A stretch of DNA of 64,000 bases, taken from Thioclava electrotropha (GTDB taxonomy: Bacteria; Pseudomonadota; Alphaproteobacteria; Rhodobacterales; Rhodobacteraceae). Both the position numbers and the translations under genes were made by a program. The notes below the pieces were generated by a model. The model ran no database searches, was not told the DNA's origin, and worked only from the letters and a program-made list of their open reading frames with translations. Where the stretch lies: assembly GCF_002085925.2 (NCBI RefSeq), contig NZ_CP053562.1:2336001-2400000 (forward strand). The letters are read 5' to 3'. This document shows positions 15,775 through 25,269 of this stretch, in pieces (position 1 is the stretch's first letter; each line of letters opens with the position of its first letter).

Positions 15775-16668
15775 ATGGATATCACCGAACAACTCCGCGC
15801 CTTCGTCGCCACCGCCCGCGCGGGCTCTTTCACCGCGGGGGCAGAGCAGCTGGGCATCTCCAACCGGCTCGCCTCGAAATACGTGGCCGAGCTAGAGGAC
15901 CGCCTTGGCACGCGCCTTCTGCAACGCACGACGCGGCGGATCGGGTTGACGCCCGCGGGCGAGCGTCTGCTGGCCGAGGCGCCAAGCGTGCTCGACGGGC
16001 TCGACGATCTTCTGGGCGCGGTGTCGGAGCAATCGCGCGGGTTCTCGGGCGTGCTGCGGATCTCCGCGCCGGTCACTTTCGGCGAGGTCTATCTGGCGGA
16101 AATGCTCGCACGCTTCGCCGCCCCCCACCCCGATCTGGTGATCGACTTGACGCTCTCGGATGCGGCGACCGATCTGGCCGCCGAAGGGATCGACCTCGCC
16201 TTCCGGATCGGGCAACTGCGCGATCAGGCGCTGCGGGCACGCAAGCTGGGCGAAATCGGGATGCGCGTCGTGGCCTCTCCCGCCTATCTCGAACGTGCGG
16301 GCCGCCCGGACCAGATCGCCGATCTGGCCGATCACCGCTGCATCCATGACACCAATCACAGCGCGATCCCGCATTGGCGCTATCGCGAGGGCGGAGAGAT
16401 CGCCACCCTGCCCGTTCCGGCGCAGATCCGCGTCAATAGCGGGCGCGCCGCTTGCGAACTGACGCTGGCGGGGCATGGCATCACCTATGGGCCGGAATTC
16501 GTGCTGGAGCCCGAGATCGCGGCGGGGCGGCTGGTCTCGCTCTTCCCGCCCGAGACGCTGCTGCGCATCCCGCTTCATGCGGTCTATCTCGACGGGCCGC
16601 GCCTGCCGCGCAAGCTGCGCGCGCTGATCGATTTCGCCTATGAGGATACGCGCGCTCTGCGGGGCTGA
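15775..16668 (+). CDS. LysR family transcriptional regulator
   Basis: The 297-residue regulator has an N-terminal winged HTH (about 1-60, FVATARAGSFTAGAEQLGIS with the usual LysR spacing) and a periplasmic-binding-like effector domain (about 90-290). The pattern of VLRISAPVTFGEVYLAEML followed by FRIGQLRDQALRARKLG places it among the CrgA/DmlR-type subgroup. The inducer is unknown. It is divergent from doxX-VOC with a palindromic candidate operator between them. Confidence 0.92.
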   Translation: MDITEQLRAFVATARAGSFTAGAEQLGISNRLASKYVAELEDRLGTRLLQRTTRRIGLTPAGERLLAEAPSVLDGLDDLLGAVSEQSRGFSGVLRISAPVTFGEVYLAEMLARFAAPHPDLVIDLTLSDAATDLAAEGIDLAFRIGQLRDQALRARKLGEIGMRVVASPAYLERAGRPDQIADLADHRCIHDTNHSAIPHWRYREGGEIATLPVPAQIRVNSGRAACELTLAGHGITYGPEFVLEPEIAAGRLVSLFPPETLLRIPLHAVYLDGPRLPRKLRALIDFAYEDTRALRG

Positions 16669-16672
16669 GCGC

Positions 16673-17230
16673 TCAGCCCTTGGCCACCGCAGTCACGCCG
16701 CGCTTCGTCGCCGTATCTTCGCGCTGCGCCGCCTCGGCGCGCTGATCCATCATATCCTCGACGAAAAGGCTCAGAAGCGCGCCGCGCCCGTTCACCCCCG
16801 CCTTGCGGTAGATCGCGGCGCTTTGCGCCTTGGCGGTGCCCTCGGAGGTCTCACGGAGCGCCGCGATTTCCGCCGTGCTCAGCCCCTTGATCGCAAAAAG
16901 CGCGACCTCACGCTCTGCCGCCGTGAGGCCCCAGTCGGAGAAACGCTCTTCCAGCAGGTCTTCGAAGGCCGAGGTCGCCCGGCGCAGACGCGCCTTCGCC
17001 CGCGCGCCCTCGCGCAGCGCACCTGCCAAGGCGAACGCGCCAAGCGCGAGCCCCAGAATCAGACCAAGCGCCGCCCCAAGCTCGAGGATTTCACGGTTCT
17101 GCCAGCTGATCGGCGCGGGATAGAGGCCGAAGACCGACAGCAGGATATCGGAGATGAAGAACAGCGCGCAGACCGCTTGGAAAAGCAAGATCGCCCCGAC
17201 AAGCACCGCACGGCGCAGCCGCGACGTCAT
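16673..17230 (-). CDS. Membrane-anchored LuxR-type HTH protein
   Basis: The product is 185 residues. Two hydrophobic segments (about 7-30 and 48-72) precede a short coiled linker and a GerE-type helix-turn-helix at about 98-155 (WGLTAAEREVALFAIKGLS and IAALRETSEGTAKAQSAAIY). The arrangement, an HTH tethered to the membrane without a receiver domain, recurs in Rhodobacteraceae. It may sense an envelope signal and regulate the two secreted Ser/Asp-rich proteins encoded just upstream on the same strand, 30 bases away. It is convergent with the LysR gene, four bases between the stops. Confidence 0.8.
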   Translation of the reverse strand: MTSRLRRAVLVGAILLFQAVCALFFISDILLSVFGLYPAPISWQNREILELGAALGLILGLALGAFALAGALREGARAKARLRRATSAFEDLLEERFSDWGLTAAEREVALFAIKGLSTAEIAALRETSEGTAKAQSAAIYRKAGVNGRGALLSLFVEDMMDQRAEAAQREDTATKRGVTAVAKG

Positions 17231-17260
17231 TGCGCCGCTCCCGCCGACCGGTCCGAGGCG

Positions 17261-17770
17261 TCAATCATCGTCGCTTTCCCCGCCGCCATCGTCGCCGCCA
17301 CCGCTATCGCCGCCGCCGCCACCGCTACTGTCGCTGTCGCTGCTGTCATGGCTTCCGCCATCGTCGCTGCCCGACGCGCTACTGCTATCGTCCGAGGAGT
17401 CGTCGGAGGAGTCGCTATCGGAGGTCGTCGTTGTGCGGTCGGAGGTGGAGGTCGCGGAATAGCTCCCCGAGGCGCTGCCGCCCAGAGGGCTATTGTTCAG
17501 GATCGGGGTGCGGCTGGAGCGCGACAGGTCGCGCAGAATCTCGCCGCTGCGCGGATCGAGGACGATTTCGCGCTCGACGCCCTTGCGGGTGCCGGTGATA
17601 CGCACGCGGCCCAGCAAGGTCCGGTGCACATCGATATTCTGGTAGCCGTAGGATTTGAGCTGCCGGGTGACCGCTTCGCTCGCGGTCTCGGCCCGCGCGA
17701 GCCCTGGCGCCACGGGCACGCTCAGCGCGCCGATCAGCACGGCTATCGCCAGATCTCTGCGCAGTCTCAT
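17261..17770 (-). CDS. Secreted protein with PepSY-like N-domain and Ser/Asp/Gly-rich tail
   Basis: The 169-residue product starts with a signal peptide (about 1-27, cleavage near ARAET). It has a compact domain of about 65 residues (VTRQLKSYGYQNIDVHRTLL to DPRSGEILRDL) resembling one PepSY repeat. From about residue 100 the sequence is almost only Ser, Asp, Thr and Gly, ending in glycine- and aspartate-rich repeats. The acidic tail suggests calcium or cationic-surface binding in the periplasm or outside the cell. The ATG at 17770 was preferred over upstream candidates because it gives a canonical signal peptide. The next gene encodes a paralogue. Confidence 0.75.
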   Translation of the reverse strand: MRLRRDLAIAVLIGALSVPVAPGLARAETASEAVTRQLKSYGYQNIDVHRTLLGRVRITGTRKGVEREIVLDPRSGEILRDLSRSSRTPILNNSPLGGSASGSYSATSTSDRTTTTSDSDSSDDSSDDSSSASGSDDGGSHDSSDSDSSGGGGGDSGGGDDGGGESDDD

Positions 17771-17852
17771 CGGCAAAACTCCCCCCGCGCGCGAACGCGG
17801 CATTTCAGAGGATTATGCCCGGTGCGCATGGCACCGGGCAAGTCCGTTCGGA

Positions 17853-18386
17853 TCAGTCGTCGTCGCCGCCGTCGTCGCCGCCGCTGTCATGCGACCCGCC
17901 GCCGTCGGAACCACTGTCGTGCGAACCGCCATCGTCAGAGCCGCTCTCATGCGAGCCGCCGTCATCCGAGCTGTGATCGGAATCGGACGTGGTGTGGTCG
18001 TCGTCGTGGCTGTCATCCATGTGATCGTCGCTGCCCGAATGGTCGTCGCCGTGATCGTCCATATGGTCGTCGTCGCTGCCGTCGTAGAAATCTTCCGACT
18101 GCTGACGGACGCTGACGCCCTGCGTCATGTCATAGCCGGCGCGCGTCCGCGACATTTCCTGCTTCTGGATCTTGCCGGTGGCGCGGTCGTAGACCACTTC
18201 GATCTTGGTGCCGTTCGGGTTGTAACCCTCGGCCTTCACCTGGGTCGGGCCGACCTTGATCTCGACATTGGTGAAACCATTGGCCTGCAGATCGGCAGCG
18301 ATACCGTCGGTCGAAACTTCAGCCTGCGCCATATGTGCCGAGACCGCGAGAGCCGCCAGCGCGACGAGGGTGGATTTCATTTTCAT
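17853..18386 (-). CDS. Secreted protein with PepSY-like N-domain and Asp/His/Ser-rich tail
   Basis: The 177-residue product has a signal peptide (about 1-22, AHMAQAEVS), a PepSY-like module (about 25-85, LQANGFTNVEIKVGPTQVK and VVYDRATGKIQKQE) and then 75 residues built of Asp, His, Ser and Gly. The tail has HMDD/DHGDDH clusters and, near the C-terminus, repeated GGSHDSGSD units. The His/Asp clusters look like a metal-binding region. It is paralogous to the downstream protein, whose tail lacks most of the His. GGAGGAGATAGAAG precedes the start, an excellent ribosome-binding site. A large inverted repeat lies upstream. Confidence 0.8.
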   Translation of the reverse strand: MKMKSTLVALAALAVSAHMAQAEVSTDGIAADLQANGFTNVEIKVGPTQVKAEGYNPNGTKIEVVYDRATGKIQKQEMSRTRAGYDMTQGVSVRQQSEDFYDGSDDDHMDDHGDDHSGSDDHMDDSHDDDHTTSDSDHSSDDGGSHESGSDDGGSHDSGSDGGGSHDSGGDDGGDDD

Positions 18387-18407
18387 CTTCTATCTCCTCC
18401 GGAACAA

Positions 18408-18453
18408 TTGTCCGCCGCGGGCTGCGACGTCGGAGCAAAGGGTCGGCGGACAA
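18408..18453. promoter_or_regulatory. Inverted repeat upstream of the Asp/His-rich protein gene
   Basis: TTGTCCGCCG at 18408-18417 pairs with CGGCGGACAA at 18444-18453, a perfect ten-base dyad with a 26-base interior. It lies in the 5' untranslated region of the gene at 17853-18386 and may be an operator or an mRNA hairpin. Confidence 0.45.
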
Positions 18454-18498
18454 CGCCCGCCGGTCCATTGCCAATTGGGTTATGGAGGAGCAATAAAC

Positions 18499-18524
18499 CT
18501 CAGGTTGTACGCCGTAAACCTGAG
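18499..18524 (-). terminator. Hairpin directly after trpB
   Basis: CTCAGGTT (18499-18506) pairs with AACCTGAG (18517-18524), immediately downstream of the trpB stop at 18526-18528. The following minus-strand sequence is GTTTATTG, so the U-tract is weak. Confidence 0.5.
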
Positions 18525-18525
18525 T

Positions 18526-19758
<1,233 letters not shown>

Positions 19759-19851
19759 GGCACACCTCGCGCTATTCGTGAGGATCGGTCTAGCGGCAAA
19801 GCGAGACGAGATAAATCCCCGCCCCGGCTATCTGACCAAAAATACTCGCCT

Positions 19852-19876
19852 CTGAGCGGGGTCCGGCGCCGCTCAG
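19852..19876 (-). terminator. Possible weak terminator/attenuator between trpF and trpB
   Basis: CTGAGCGG (19852-19859) and CCGCTCAG (19869-19876) form a stem overlapping the trpF stop; TATTTTT follows seven bases later on the minus strand. The flanking CCAAAAATACTC resembles the start of the REP-like repeat described elsewhere. Confidence 0.35.
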
Positions 19877-20553
19877 GCCGCGCCCTGACGGGCCGCCTGA
19901 ATGAACGCGCGGATTTTCTCGGGATCTTTGACGCCCGGCGCGCTCTCCACACCGGAGGAGACGTCGACCTGCCGTGCGCCGGTCAGCAGGATCGCCTCGG
20001 CCACGTTGTCCGGCGTCAGCCCGCCGGCCAGCATCCACGGCTTCTCCCAGGTGCGCCCGGCGATCAGCCGCCAGTCGAAGGAAAGCCCGTTGCCGCCCGG
20101 AAGCTCCGCCTCCTTCGGCGGCTTGGCGTCGAGCAGAATCTGGTCGGCCACTGCCTCATACTCTGCGATCTTCGGAAGATCGGCGGCATCGGCCACGCCC
20201 ACGGCTTTCATCACCGGCAGGCCGAACTTGGCGCGGATTTCCGTCACGCGTTCAGGCGTCTCCGAGCCGTGAAGCTGGATCATGTCGAGCGGCACGGCGT
20301 CCGTGATCTCGGTGAGAAGCTCATCGCTCGGGTTCACCACGAGACCGACCTTGGCGATGCCGGGCTCGACCTCCTGGGCCAGCGCGCGCGCCTCGGCGAT
20401 CTCCAGATGGCGCGGGGATTTGGGGAAGAAGACGAAGCCGACATAACGCGCGCCCGCCTCGACGGCGGCGGCGATATCCTCGGCCTTGCGCAGCCCGCAA
20501 ATCTTGACGCGGGCGAGACCCTGCGCATTGCGGTCTATGGCAACGGTGGGCAT
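19873..20553 (-). CDS. trpF: Phosphoribosylanthranilate isomerase
   Basis: The 226-residue TIM-barrel enzyme of tryptophan synthesis carries the N-terminal [12 protein letters not shown] with the catalytic Cys, the [13 protein letters not shown] loop, [10 protein letters not shown] and the C-terminal phosphate-binding [12 protein letters not shown]. The catalytic Asp is in [15 protein letters not shown]. The ATG at 20553 sits one base from the stop of the lapA gene, so it is translationally linked to it. A few residues before the usual VKICG start suggest a slightly extended N-terminus. Confidence 0.96.
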   Translation of the reverse strand: MPTVAIDRNAQGLARVKICGLRKAEDIAAAVEAGARYVGFVFFPKSPRHLEIAEARALAQEVEPGIAKVGLVVNPSDELLTEITDAVPLDMIQLHGSETPERVTEIRAKFGLPVMKAVGVADAADLPKIAEYEAVADQILLDAKPPKEAELPGGNGLSFDWRLIAGRTWEKPWMLAGGLTPDNVAEAILLTGARQVDVSSGVESAPGVKDPEKIRAFIQAARQGAA

Positions 20554-20554
20554 C

Positions 20555-20911
20555 TCAGCGCGAGGACTGTTCGAGCAGCGCCAGCACGTCGTCCTTCGGG
20601 CCGGTCTTGTCGTGGCGCAGCGTCTGAACTTCAGCTTCGAGCTTGCGCGCCTTGCGGTCCGACTGGCGGGCATTGCGGCGCAGACGCGACTCCCGCGCCC
20701 ATTCCCAGACGAAGCCGATCAGAAGGCCCAGCAGGACGCCCGCGAGGATCACGAGGAACAACGGCACCTGAACCGCCCAGTCCCAGCCAAGGAAGCTGCC
20801 CGCCTCGAGCGGCAGCACCCGCAGCGTGACGATTTGACGATTGGCCAGCGCCAGCCCGATCAGGACCACGGCGAGCAGACCGAGAAACAGCAGCCGAAGC
20901 GCTCGAATCAT
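20555..20911 (-). CDS. LapA domain-containing membrane protein
   Basis: The 118-residue product has two hydrophobic segments (about 4-24 and 46-70) followed by a basic and coiled C-terminal region, the layout of LapA/YciS. In E. coli LapA and LapB regulate LPS synthesis through FtsH and LpxC; no lapB is adjacent here. The gene lies six bases after ihfB and directly before trpF, a conserved order in Rhodobacteraceae. Confidence 0.8.
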   Translation of the reverse strand: MIRALRLLFLGLLAVVLIGLALANRQIVTLRVLPLEAGSFLGWDWAVQVPLFLVILAGVLLGLLIGFVWEWARESRLRRNARQSDRKARKLEAEVQTLRHDKTGPKDDVLALLEQSSR

Positions 20912-20917
20912 TAGCTC

Positions 20918-21205
20918 TTATTCCTCTTTCCCGTTCAGCCGGTCGCGCAGCAGCTTACCGGTCTTGAAGAAGGGTACGTGTTTTTCCTCGACCTCAACCG
21001 CCTCGCCGGTGCGCGGGTTCCGACCGGTGCGCGCGTCGCGCTTCTTGACGGAAAAGGCCCCGAACCCACGAAGCTCGACGCGGTCGCCCGAGGCCAGCGC
21101 CTCGGTGATCTCGTCGAAGATCGTATTTACGATTTTTTCGACATCCCGCTGGTAGAGATGCGGATTCTCCTCGGCAATCTTGGTGATCAACTCAGAGCGG
21201 ATCAT
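20918..21205 (-). CDS. ihfB: Integration host factor subunit beta
   Basis: The 95-residue DNA-bending protein forms a heterodimer with IhfA. The HU/IHF motif is intact: [12 protein letters not shown] near residues 60-71 with the intercalating proline, and [13 protein letters not shown] at the end. The start [15 protein letters not shown] is typical; the longer open frame upstream adds only non-homologous residues. A TATAAT is seen at 21269-21274 upstream. The genes lapA, trpF and trpB follow. Confidence 0.96.
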   Translation of the reverse strand: MIRSELITKIAEENPHLYQRDVEKIVNTIFDEITEALASGDRVELRGFGAFSVKKRDARTGRNPRTGEAVEVEEKHVPFFKTGKLLRDRLNGKEE

Positions 21206-21268
21206 CTTGTTATCTCCCCCCACGGGCTTGGCCGGGTGTCCCCCGGCTCTTACATGCGTCATTTCGTA

Positions 21269-21297
21269 ATTATAGGACCAATCGTTGCAACGCGGAA
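21269..21297 (-). promoter_or_regulatory. Candidate promoter of ihfB
   Basis: On the minus strand a perfect TATAAT (21269-21274) lies 17 bases after a weak TTCCGC (21292-21297), about 60 bases before the ihfB start. Confidence 0.5.
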
Positions 21298-21454
21298 CAG
21301 CAAAGACCCGGAAAATCCACGTAAAATCGAGCCCCTAGCGGTCTGCCGCCGACGGAAGCGCCTTCGCAAACGCAGAAATTCAGCGCTTCGCCCGCCCAAG
21401 CGTCACCCGTTGCGCGAATCGTCATTGCGGATCGCCAAGGCTTTGCGGAACGAA

Positions 21455-21482
21455 AAAGGCCCCGCCAATCGGCGGGGCCTTT
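21455..21482 (-). terminator. Terminator of rpsA
   Basis: A 12-base perfect stem (AAAGGCCCCGCC and GGCGGGGCCTTT) has a four-base loop, 24 bases after the rpsA stop. Five T follow on the minus strand. It is among the clearest terminators in the window. Confidence 0.9.
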
Positions 21483-21506
21483 CGTTGAGCCAAGCGGCTC
21501 GATCTC

Positions 21507-23186
21507 TTATTGGTCGCCCTTGAGCGCGGCACCCAGGATGTCGCCCAGCGACGCACCCGAGTCCGACGAACCGTACTGTTCCACGGCTTCTTTCTCTTCA
21601 GCGATCTCACGCGCCTTGATCGACACACCCAGCTTACGGGTCTTGGAGTCGACGTTGGTCACGCGGACATCGACGTGATCGCCAACCTGGAAGCGCTCGG
21701 GGCGCTGGTCGGCACGATCGCGGGCGAGGTCCGAACGGCGGATGAACGACTTCATGCCGTTGTATTCCACCTCGACGCCACCGTCTTCAATCGCGGTCAC
21801 GGTCACGGTCACGATCGAACCACGCTTCACGCCGTCAACGGCATCGGAGAACGTGTCGGCGTCGAGCGCCTTGATCGAGAGCGAGATACGCTCCTTGTCG
21901 GTGTCCACTTCGGTGACAGCGGCCTTGACCATGTCGCCTTTGCGGTAGTCCTGGATCGCATCCTCGCCACGCTGTTCCCAGCTGAGGTCCGAGAGGTGAA
22001 CCATGCCGTCGATGTCGTTCTCGAGGCCAACGAACAGACCGAACTCGGTGATGTTCTTGACTTCGCCTTCGATGACGGTGCCGACCGGGTGGGTCTCTGC
22101 GAAGACTTCCCACGGGTTGCGCATGGTCTGCTTGAGGCCAAGCGAGACGCGGCGCTTCGCGGTGTCGATCTCGAGGACCATGACGTCGACTTCCTGGCTC
22201 GTCGAAACGATCTTGCCGGGGTGGACGTTCTTCTTGGTCCAGGACATCTCGGACACGTGCACGAGACCTTCGACACCCGGCTCCAGCTCGACGAACGCGC
22301 CGTAGTCGGTGATGTTGGTCACGCGGCCGGTGTGCACCGAACCCAGAGCGAACTTCGACTCGACCGAGTCCCACGGATCCGACTGCAGCTGCTTCATGCC
22401 GAGCGAGATGCGGTGGGTTTCCTTGTTGATCTTGACGACCTGGACCTTGACGGTCTCGCCGATCGACAGGATCTCGGACGGGTGATTCACGCGGCGCCAT
22501 GCCATGTCGGTGACGTGCAGCAGACCGTCGACGCCGCCCAGATCAACGAACGCACCGTATTCGGTGATGTTCTTGACCACACCATCGACGACCTGACCTT
22601 CGGAGAGGTTGGCGATGACTTCGGCGCGCTGTTCGGCGCGGCTCTCTTCGAGGATCGCACGACGCGAGACAACGATGTTGCCACGACGACGGTCCATCTT
22701 GAGGATTTGGAACGGCTGCTTGAGACCCATGAGCGGGCCAGCGTCGCGCACCGGGCGCACGTCCACTTGCGAGCCGGGCAGGAACGCGACAGCGCCGCCC
22801 AGATCGACGGTGAAGCCGCCTTTGACGCGACCGAAGATGGCGCCTTCGACGCGCTCTTCTTTGGCGTAAGCTGCTTCGAGACGATCCCATGCCTCTTCGC
22901 GGCGGGCTTTCTCACGCGAGATAACGGCTTCGCCGCGAGCGTTCTCGACACGGTCGAGATACACTTCGACTTCGTCGCCGACTTCGATCTGCGGAGCCTC
23001 GCCGGGGTTGGCGAATTCTTTGAGTTCGACGCGGCCTTCCATTTTGTAGCCGACATCGATGATGGCCTGGCCCGCCTCGATGGCGATGACCTTGCCTTTA
23101 ACAACCGAACCTTCGTTCGGGGTGTCGATTTCGAGGCTCTCGTTCAGAAGGGCTTCGAATTCGTCCATGGTTGCATTTTGCGACAT
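21507..23186 (-). CDS. rpsA: 30S ribosomal protein S1
   Basis: The 559-residue protein is composed of six S1 RNA-binding repeats; examples are VVKGKVIAIEAGQAIIDVGY near the start and GRVTNITDYGAFVELEPGVEG near the middle. It unfolds mRNA at the ribosome. The start MSQNATMDEFEALLNESL is typical for alphaproteobacteria. It has its own promoter (23315-23343) and terminator (21455-21482). In related genomes cmk is directly upstream; here a peroxidase and an exported protein intervene. Confidence 0.98.
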   Translation of the reverse strand: MSQNATMDEFEALLNESLEIDTPNEGSVVKGKVIAIEAGQAIIDVGYKMEGRVELKEFANPGEAPQIEVGDEVEVYLDRVENARGEAVISREKARREEAWDRLEAAYAKEERVEGAIFGRVKGGFTVDLGGAVAFLPGSQVDVRPVRDAGPLMGLKQPFQILKMDRRRGNIVVSRRAILEESRAEQRAEVIANLSEGQVVDGVVKNITEYGAFVDLGGVDGLLHVTDMAWRRVNHPSEILSIGETVKVQVVKINKETHRISLGMKQLQSDPWDSVESKFALGSVHTGRVTNITDYGAFVELEPGVEGLVHVSEMSWTKKNVHPGKIVSTSQEVDVMVLEIDTAKRRVSLGLKQTMRNPWEVFAETHPVGTVIEGEVKNITEFGLFVGLENDIDGMVHLSDLSWEQRGEDAIQDYRKGDMVKAAVTEVDTDKERISLSIKALDADTFSDAVDGVKRGSIVTVTVTAIEDGGVEVEYNGMKSFIRRSDLARDRADQRPERFQVGDHVDVRVTNVDSKTRKLGVSIKAREIAEEKEAVEQYGSSDSGASLGDILGAALKGDQ

Positions 23187-23314
23187 GCGTTCAGATTTTC
23201 CTTTTCATCTTCGGTTTTCTGGCCTTGCGGTTGGCTCCGCCGGTCTTTCGTTGGAATGTCTGTGCTGCAATAGCATACGGGTCGGGTGAGTCCCAACCTG
23301 TCTCAGACCGCGCC

Positions 23315-23343
23315 CATATAGGCGCGATCAGCCAGTATCGCAA
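23315..23343 (-). promoter_or_regulatory. Housekeeping promoter of rpsA
   Basis: On the minus strand TTGCGA (23338-23343) is followed after 17 bases by TATATG (23315-23320). The leader to the rpsA start is about 120 bases long, room for autogenous control by S1. Confidence 0.65.
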
Positions 23344-23382
23344 GCATTTATTGCGTCATAGACAGGCTGCGCGGCCTCTCGC

Positions 23383-23988
23383 TCAGCCTTGGCTCGCGGT
23401 CGCGAGAGCGGCTTTGACGTCGCCCAGCATCCAGGCCGAAAGGGGCTCTGCGCTGGCGGGATAGGTCGCGATCACCGATCCGTCGCGGCCCAGTAGCACC
23501 TTGTTGAAGTTCCAGCTCGGCTCGAACCCCTCGGTTTCGCGCATCCAGCGATAGAACGGATGCGCCTGCGGCCCCTTCACCTTGGCGAGCTGCGCCATCG
23601 GCAATTCGGCCCCGAAAGTCAGCGCGCAATAGCGCTTGGCCTCTTCCGCCGTGGAGAGTTCCTGCCGGAAATCGTTCGACGGCACGGTGAGGATCACCAG
23701 CCCGTCGCGGCCATAGGTTTCGGACATTTCCTGCAACTCGGTAAATTGCGGGGCGAAACCGCATTTCGAGGCGGTGTTGACCACGAGCACGACCTTGCCA
23801 CGGAAATCGGCGAGCGAGACCGTCTCGCCCTCCACCAGATCGAAGGACAAATCCCCCGGCACCGGCATCGCGGACCGGGCTTTCACCGCGATCGGTTCAG
23901 GCGTCGCCGCCGGGCCGTCGGCGCGTGCCGGAGCGGTCGCAAAGGAGACGCATGACAACATGCAGGCCAAAATCAGGGACAAGCGCAT
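23383..23988 (-). CDS. Exported glutathione peroxidase-family protein
   Basis: The 201-residue product has a signal peptide (about 1-23, ending PARAD) and a thioredoxin-like glutathione peroxidase fold. The peroxidatic Cys76 lies in NTASKCGFAPQF; WNFNKVLLGRDG supplies the conserved Trp/Asn. The usual PCNQFGxQEP loop is altered to PSNDFRQEL, so the active site differs from canonical enzymes and the donor may be thioredoxin-like. The ATG at 23988 follows GAGGGTGG, and an upstream in-frame extension was rejected for lack of homologous character. It sits between cmk and rpsA, an unusual place. Confidence 0.82.
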   Translation of the reverse strand: MRLSLILACMLSCVSFATAPARADGPAATPEPIAVKARSAMPVPGDLSFDLVEGETVSLADFRGKVVLVVNTASKCGFAPQFTELQEMSETYGRDGLVILTVPSNDFRQELSTAEEAKRYCALTFGAELPMAQLAKVKGPQAHPFYRWMRETEGFEPSWNFNKVLLGRDGSVIATYPASAEPLSAWMLGDVKAALATASQG

Positions 23989-24084
23989 CGGTCCACCCTC
24001 GAAATACATCCACCAATACCCAACGCGAGAGTCGGGAAAAAAGTTCACCACTTCGTGAAGATATATTTGACGCGTCCCTTTTCT

Positions 24085-24651
24085 TCAATCGCAAATGCGG
24101 TCGACGCGGCGGTATTTCGGCTCCGGGAACTCCGGTATTTCCATTGGGTCACGGGGCTTTACGCCGGGGCGCACCGCCTCCGGCGCGGTGTTCACGCTGT
24201 CGAAATCGAGCGCGAGGCGCTGACAGATTCCAAGACTTTTCTGGCCGATATCGCCGAGATCGCGCAGATCGATCAGATGCCCACCCTTCCGCGCGTAGCC
24301 CGTGACCCCGAAATCGAGCGGCGGGTCGAGGCGTAGCCTTTCCGTCTCGGGGCCGAACAGCGCAGCGCCGCCCTCCCAGTCTTCCGCAGGCCCGAGCGCC
24401 ACCTGCACCTCGAACCGTCCCGGCGGCACCAGCAGGCGAAAGAATTCACCGCCCTGCGCATAGGCGCCCATCACGTCCTGCCCGGTCTTGGCATCGCGCA
24501 GCACGATATAGAGATCGCGATCCGGGGCGGATTTGATCTGCAGCGGCATGGTGCGCGGCAGGTCGGTCTCGCTCCACAACAGCCCCTGCGGGCGCCCCTC
24601 GGCTGTGGCCTGCGTTGCAAGAACCAGCGAGAGGAGAACCCAGCGCAGCAT
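24085..24651 (-). CDS. Exported hypothetical protein
   Basis: The 188-residue product has a clear signal peptide (about 1-18, TQATAEGR). The body is a predicted beta-rich periplasmic domain (QIKSAPDRDLYIVLRDAKTG; FFRLLVPPGRFEVQVALG). No known family is recognised. It begins nine bases after the cmk stop and so belongs to the aroA-cmk transcript. A weak stem, TTCAC/GTGAA near 24046-24061 followed by TTTTTT on the minus strand, may end it. Confidence 0.65.
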   Translation of the reverse strand: MLRWVLLSLVLATQATAEGRPQGLLWSETDLPRTMPLQIKSAPDRDLYIVLRDAKTGQDVMGAYAQGGEFFRLLVPPGRFEVQVALGPAEDWEGGAALFGPETERLRLDPPLDFGVTGYARKGGHLIDLRDLGDIGQKSLGICQRLALDFDSVNTAPEAVRPGVKPRDPMEIPEFPEPKYRRVDRICD

Positions 24652-24660
24652 CCCCGCCCC

Positions 24661-25269
24661 CTAGTCCAGATCGCCCGCGCGGCGGGCCTCGATCTGATCG
24701 GCGGCGCGGGCGACCGCCTCTTCGATGCTCAGCTCGGAGGTGTCGATCACCAGCGCATCCACCGCCGGGCGCAGCGGACTGTCGGCGCGGCCCATGTCGC
24801 GGGCGTCGCGCTCGCGCACCTGTTCGAGCACGTCAGCCTCATCGCCGCCCAGCTCCAGCCAGCGCCGATGCGCGCGCACCTCCGGCGAGGCGGTCACGAA
24901 CAGCTTCACCTCCGCCTGCGGGCAGATCACCGTGCCGATATCGCGCCCGTCGAGCACCGCACCGCCCTCGCGCACCGCGAAATCGCGCTGAAACGCCACC
25001 AGCGCCGCGCGCACCTCGGGGATCGCGGCCACGATCGAGGCCGCCTGCCCCGCTTCCATCGTGCGCAGGTCGTCGCGCTCCAGATCCTCGGGGCACAGCG
25101 CCTTGGCCGCCGCGATGGGCTCCAGCCCCTCGGTCTCGGATTTCATGCCGACCGCGCGATAGAGCGCACCGGTGTCGAGATGCGCTAGCCCGAACCGCTC
25201 GGCCACGGCCCGACTGATCGTACCTTTGCCCGCAGCGGCGGGGCCATCGATGGCGACTGTGAATTTCAT
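24661..25269 (-). CDS. cmk: Cytidylate kinase
   Basis: The 202-residue NMP kinase phosphorylates CMP and dCMP. It has the P-loop [11 protein letters not shown] at about 9-19, the substrate-binding [22 protein letters not shown] (the conserved GRDIGT) and the lid-region Arg pair [10 protein letters not shown]. The ATG at 25269 overlaps the stop of the upstream membrane-protein gene by four bases. Confidence 0.96.
   Translation of the reverse strand: MKFTVAIDGPAAAGKGTISRAVAERFGLAHLDTGALYRAVGMKSETEGLEPIAAAKALCPEDLERDDLRTMEAGQAASIVAAIPEVRAALVAFQRDFAVREGGAVLDGRDIGTVICPQAEVKLFVTASPEVRAHRRWLELGGDEADVLEQVRERDARDMGRADSPLRPAVDALVIDTSELSIEEAVARAADQIEARRAGDLD

Noticed and set aside
14235..16349. A 704-codon plus-strand frame across the VOC and DoxX genes
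   Set aside because: It runs through purK in the wrong register, antisense to two well-supported genes, and into the LysR gene; the composition is Arg-rich as in shadow frames.
17261..17803. Ser/Asp-rich frames dismissed as antisense artefacts
   Set aside because: I considered this because of low complexity, but signal peptide, PepSY-like domain and a paralogue with an excellent ribosome-binding site support them as real; the plus-strand frames there are the shadows.
21510..23273. A 587-codon open frame opposite rpsA
   Set aside because: Shadow of rpsA; no ribosome-binding site and no recognisable motif, while rpsA is certain.
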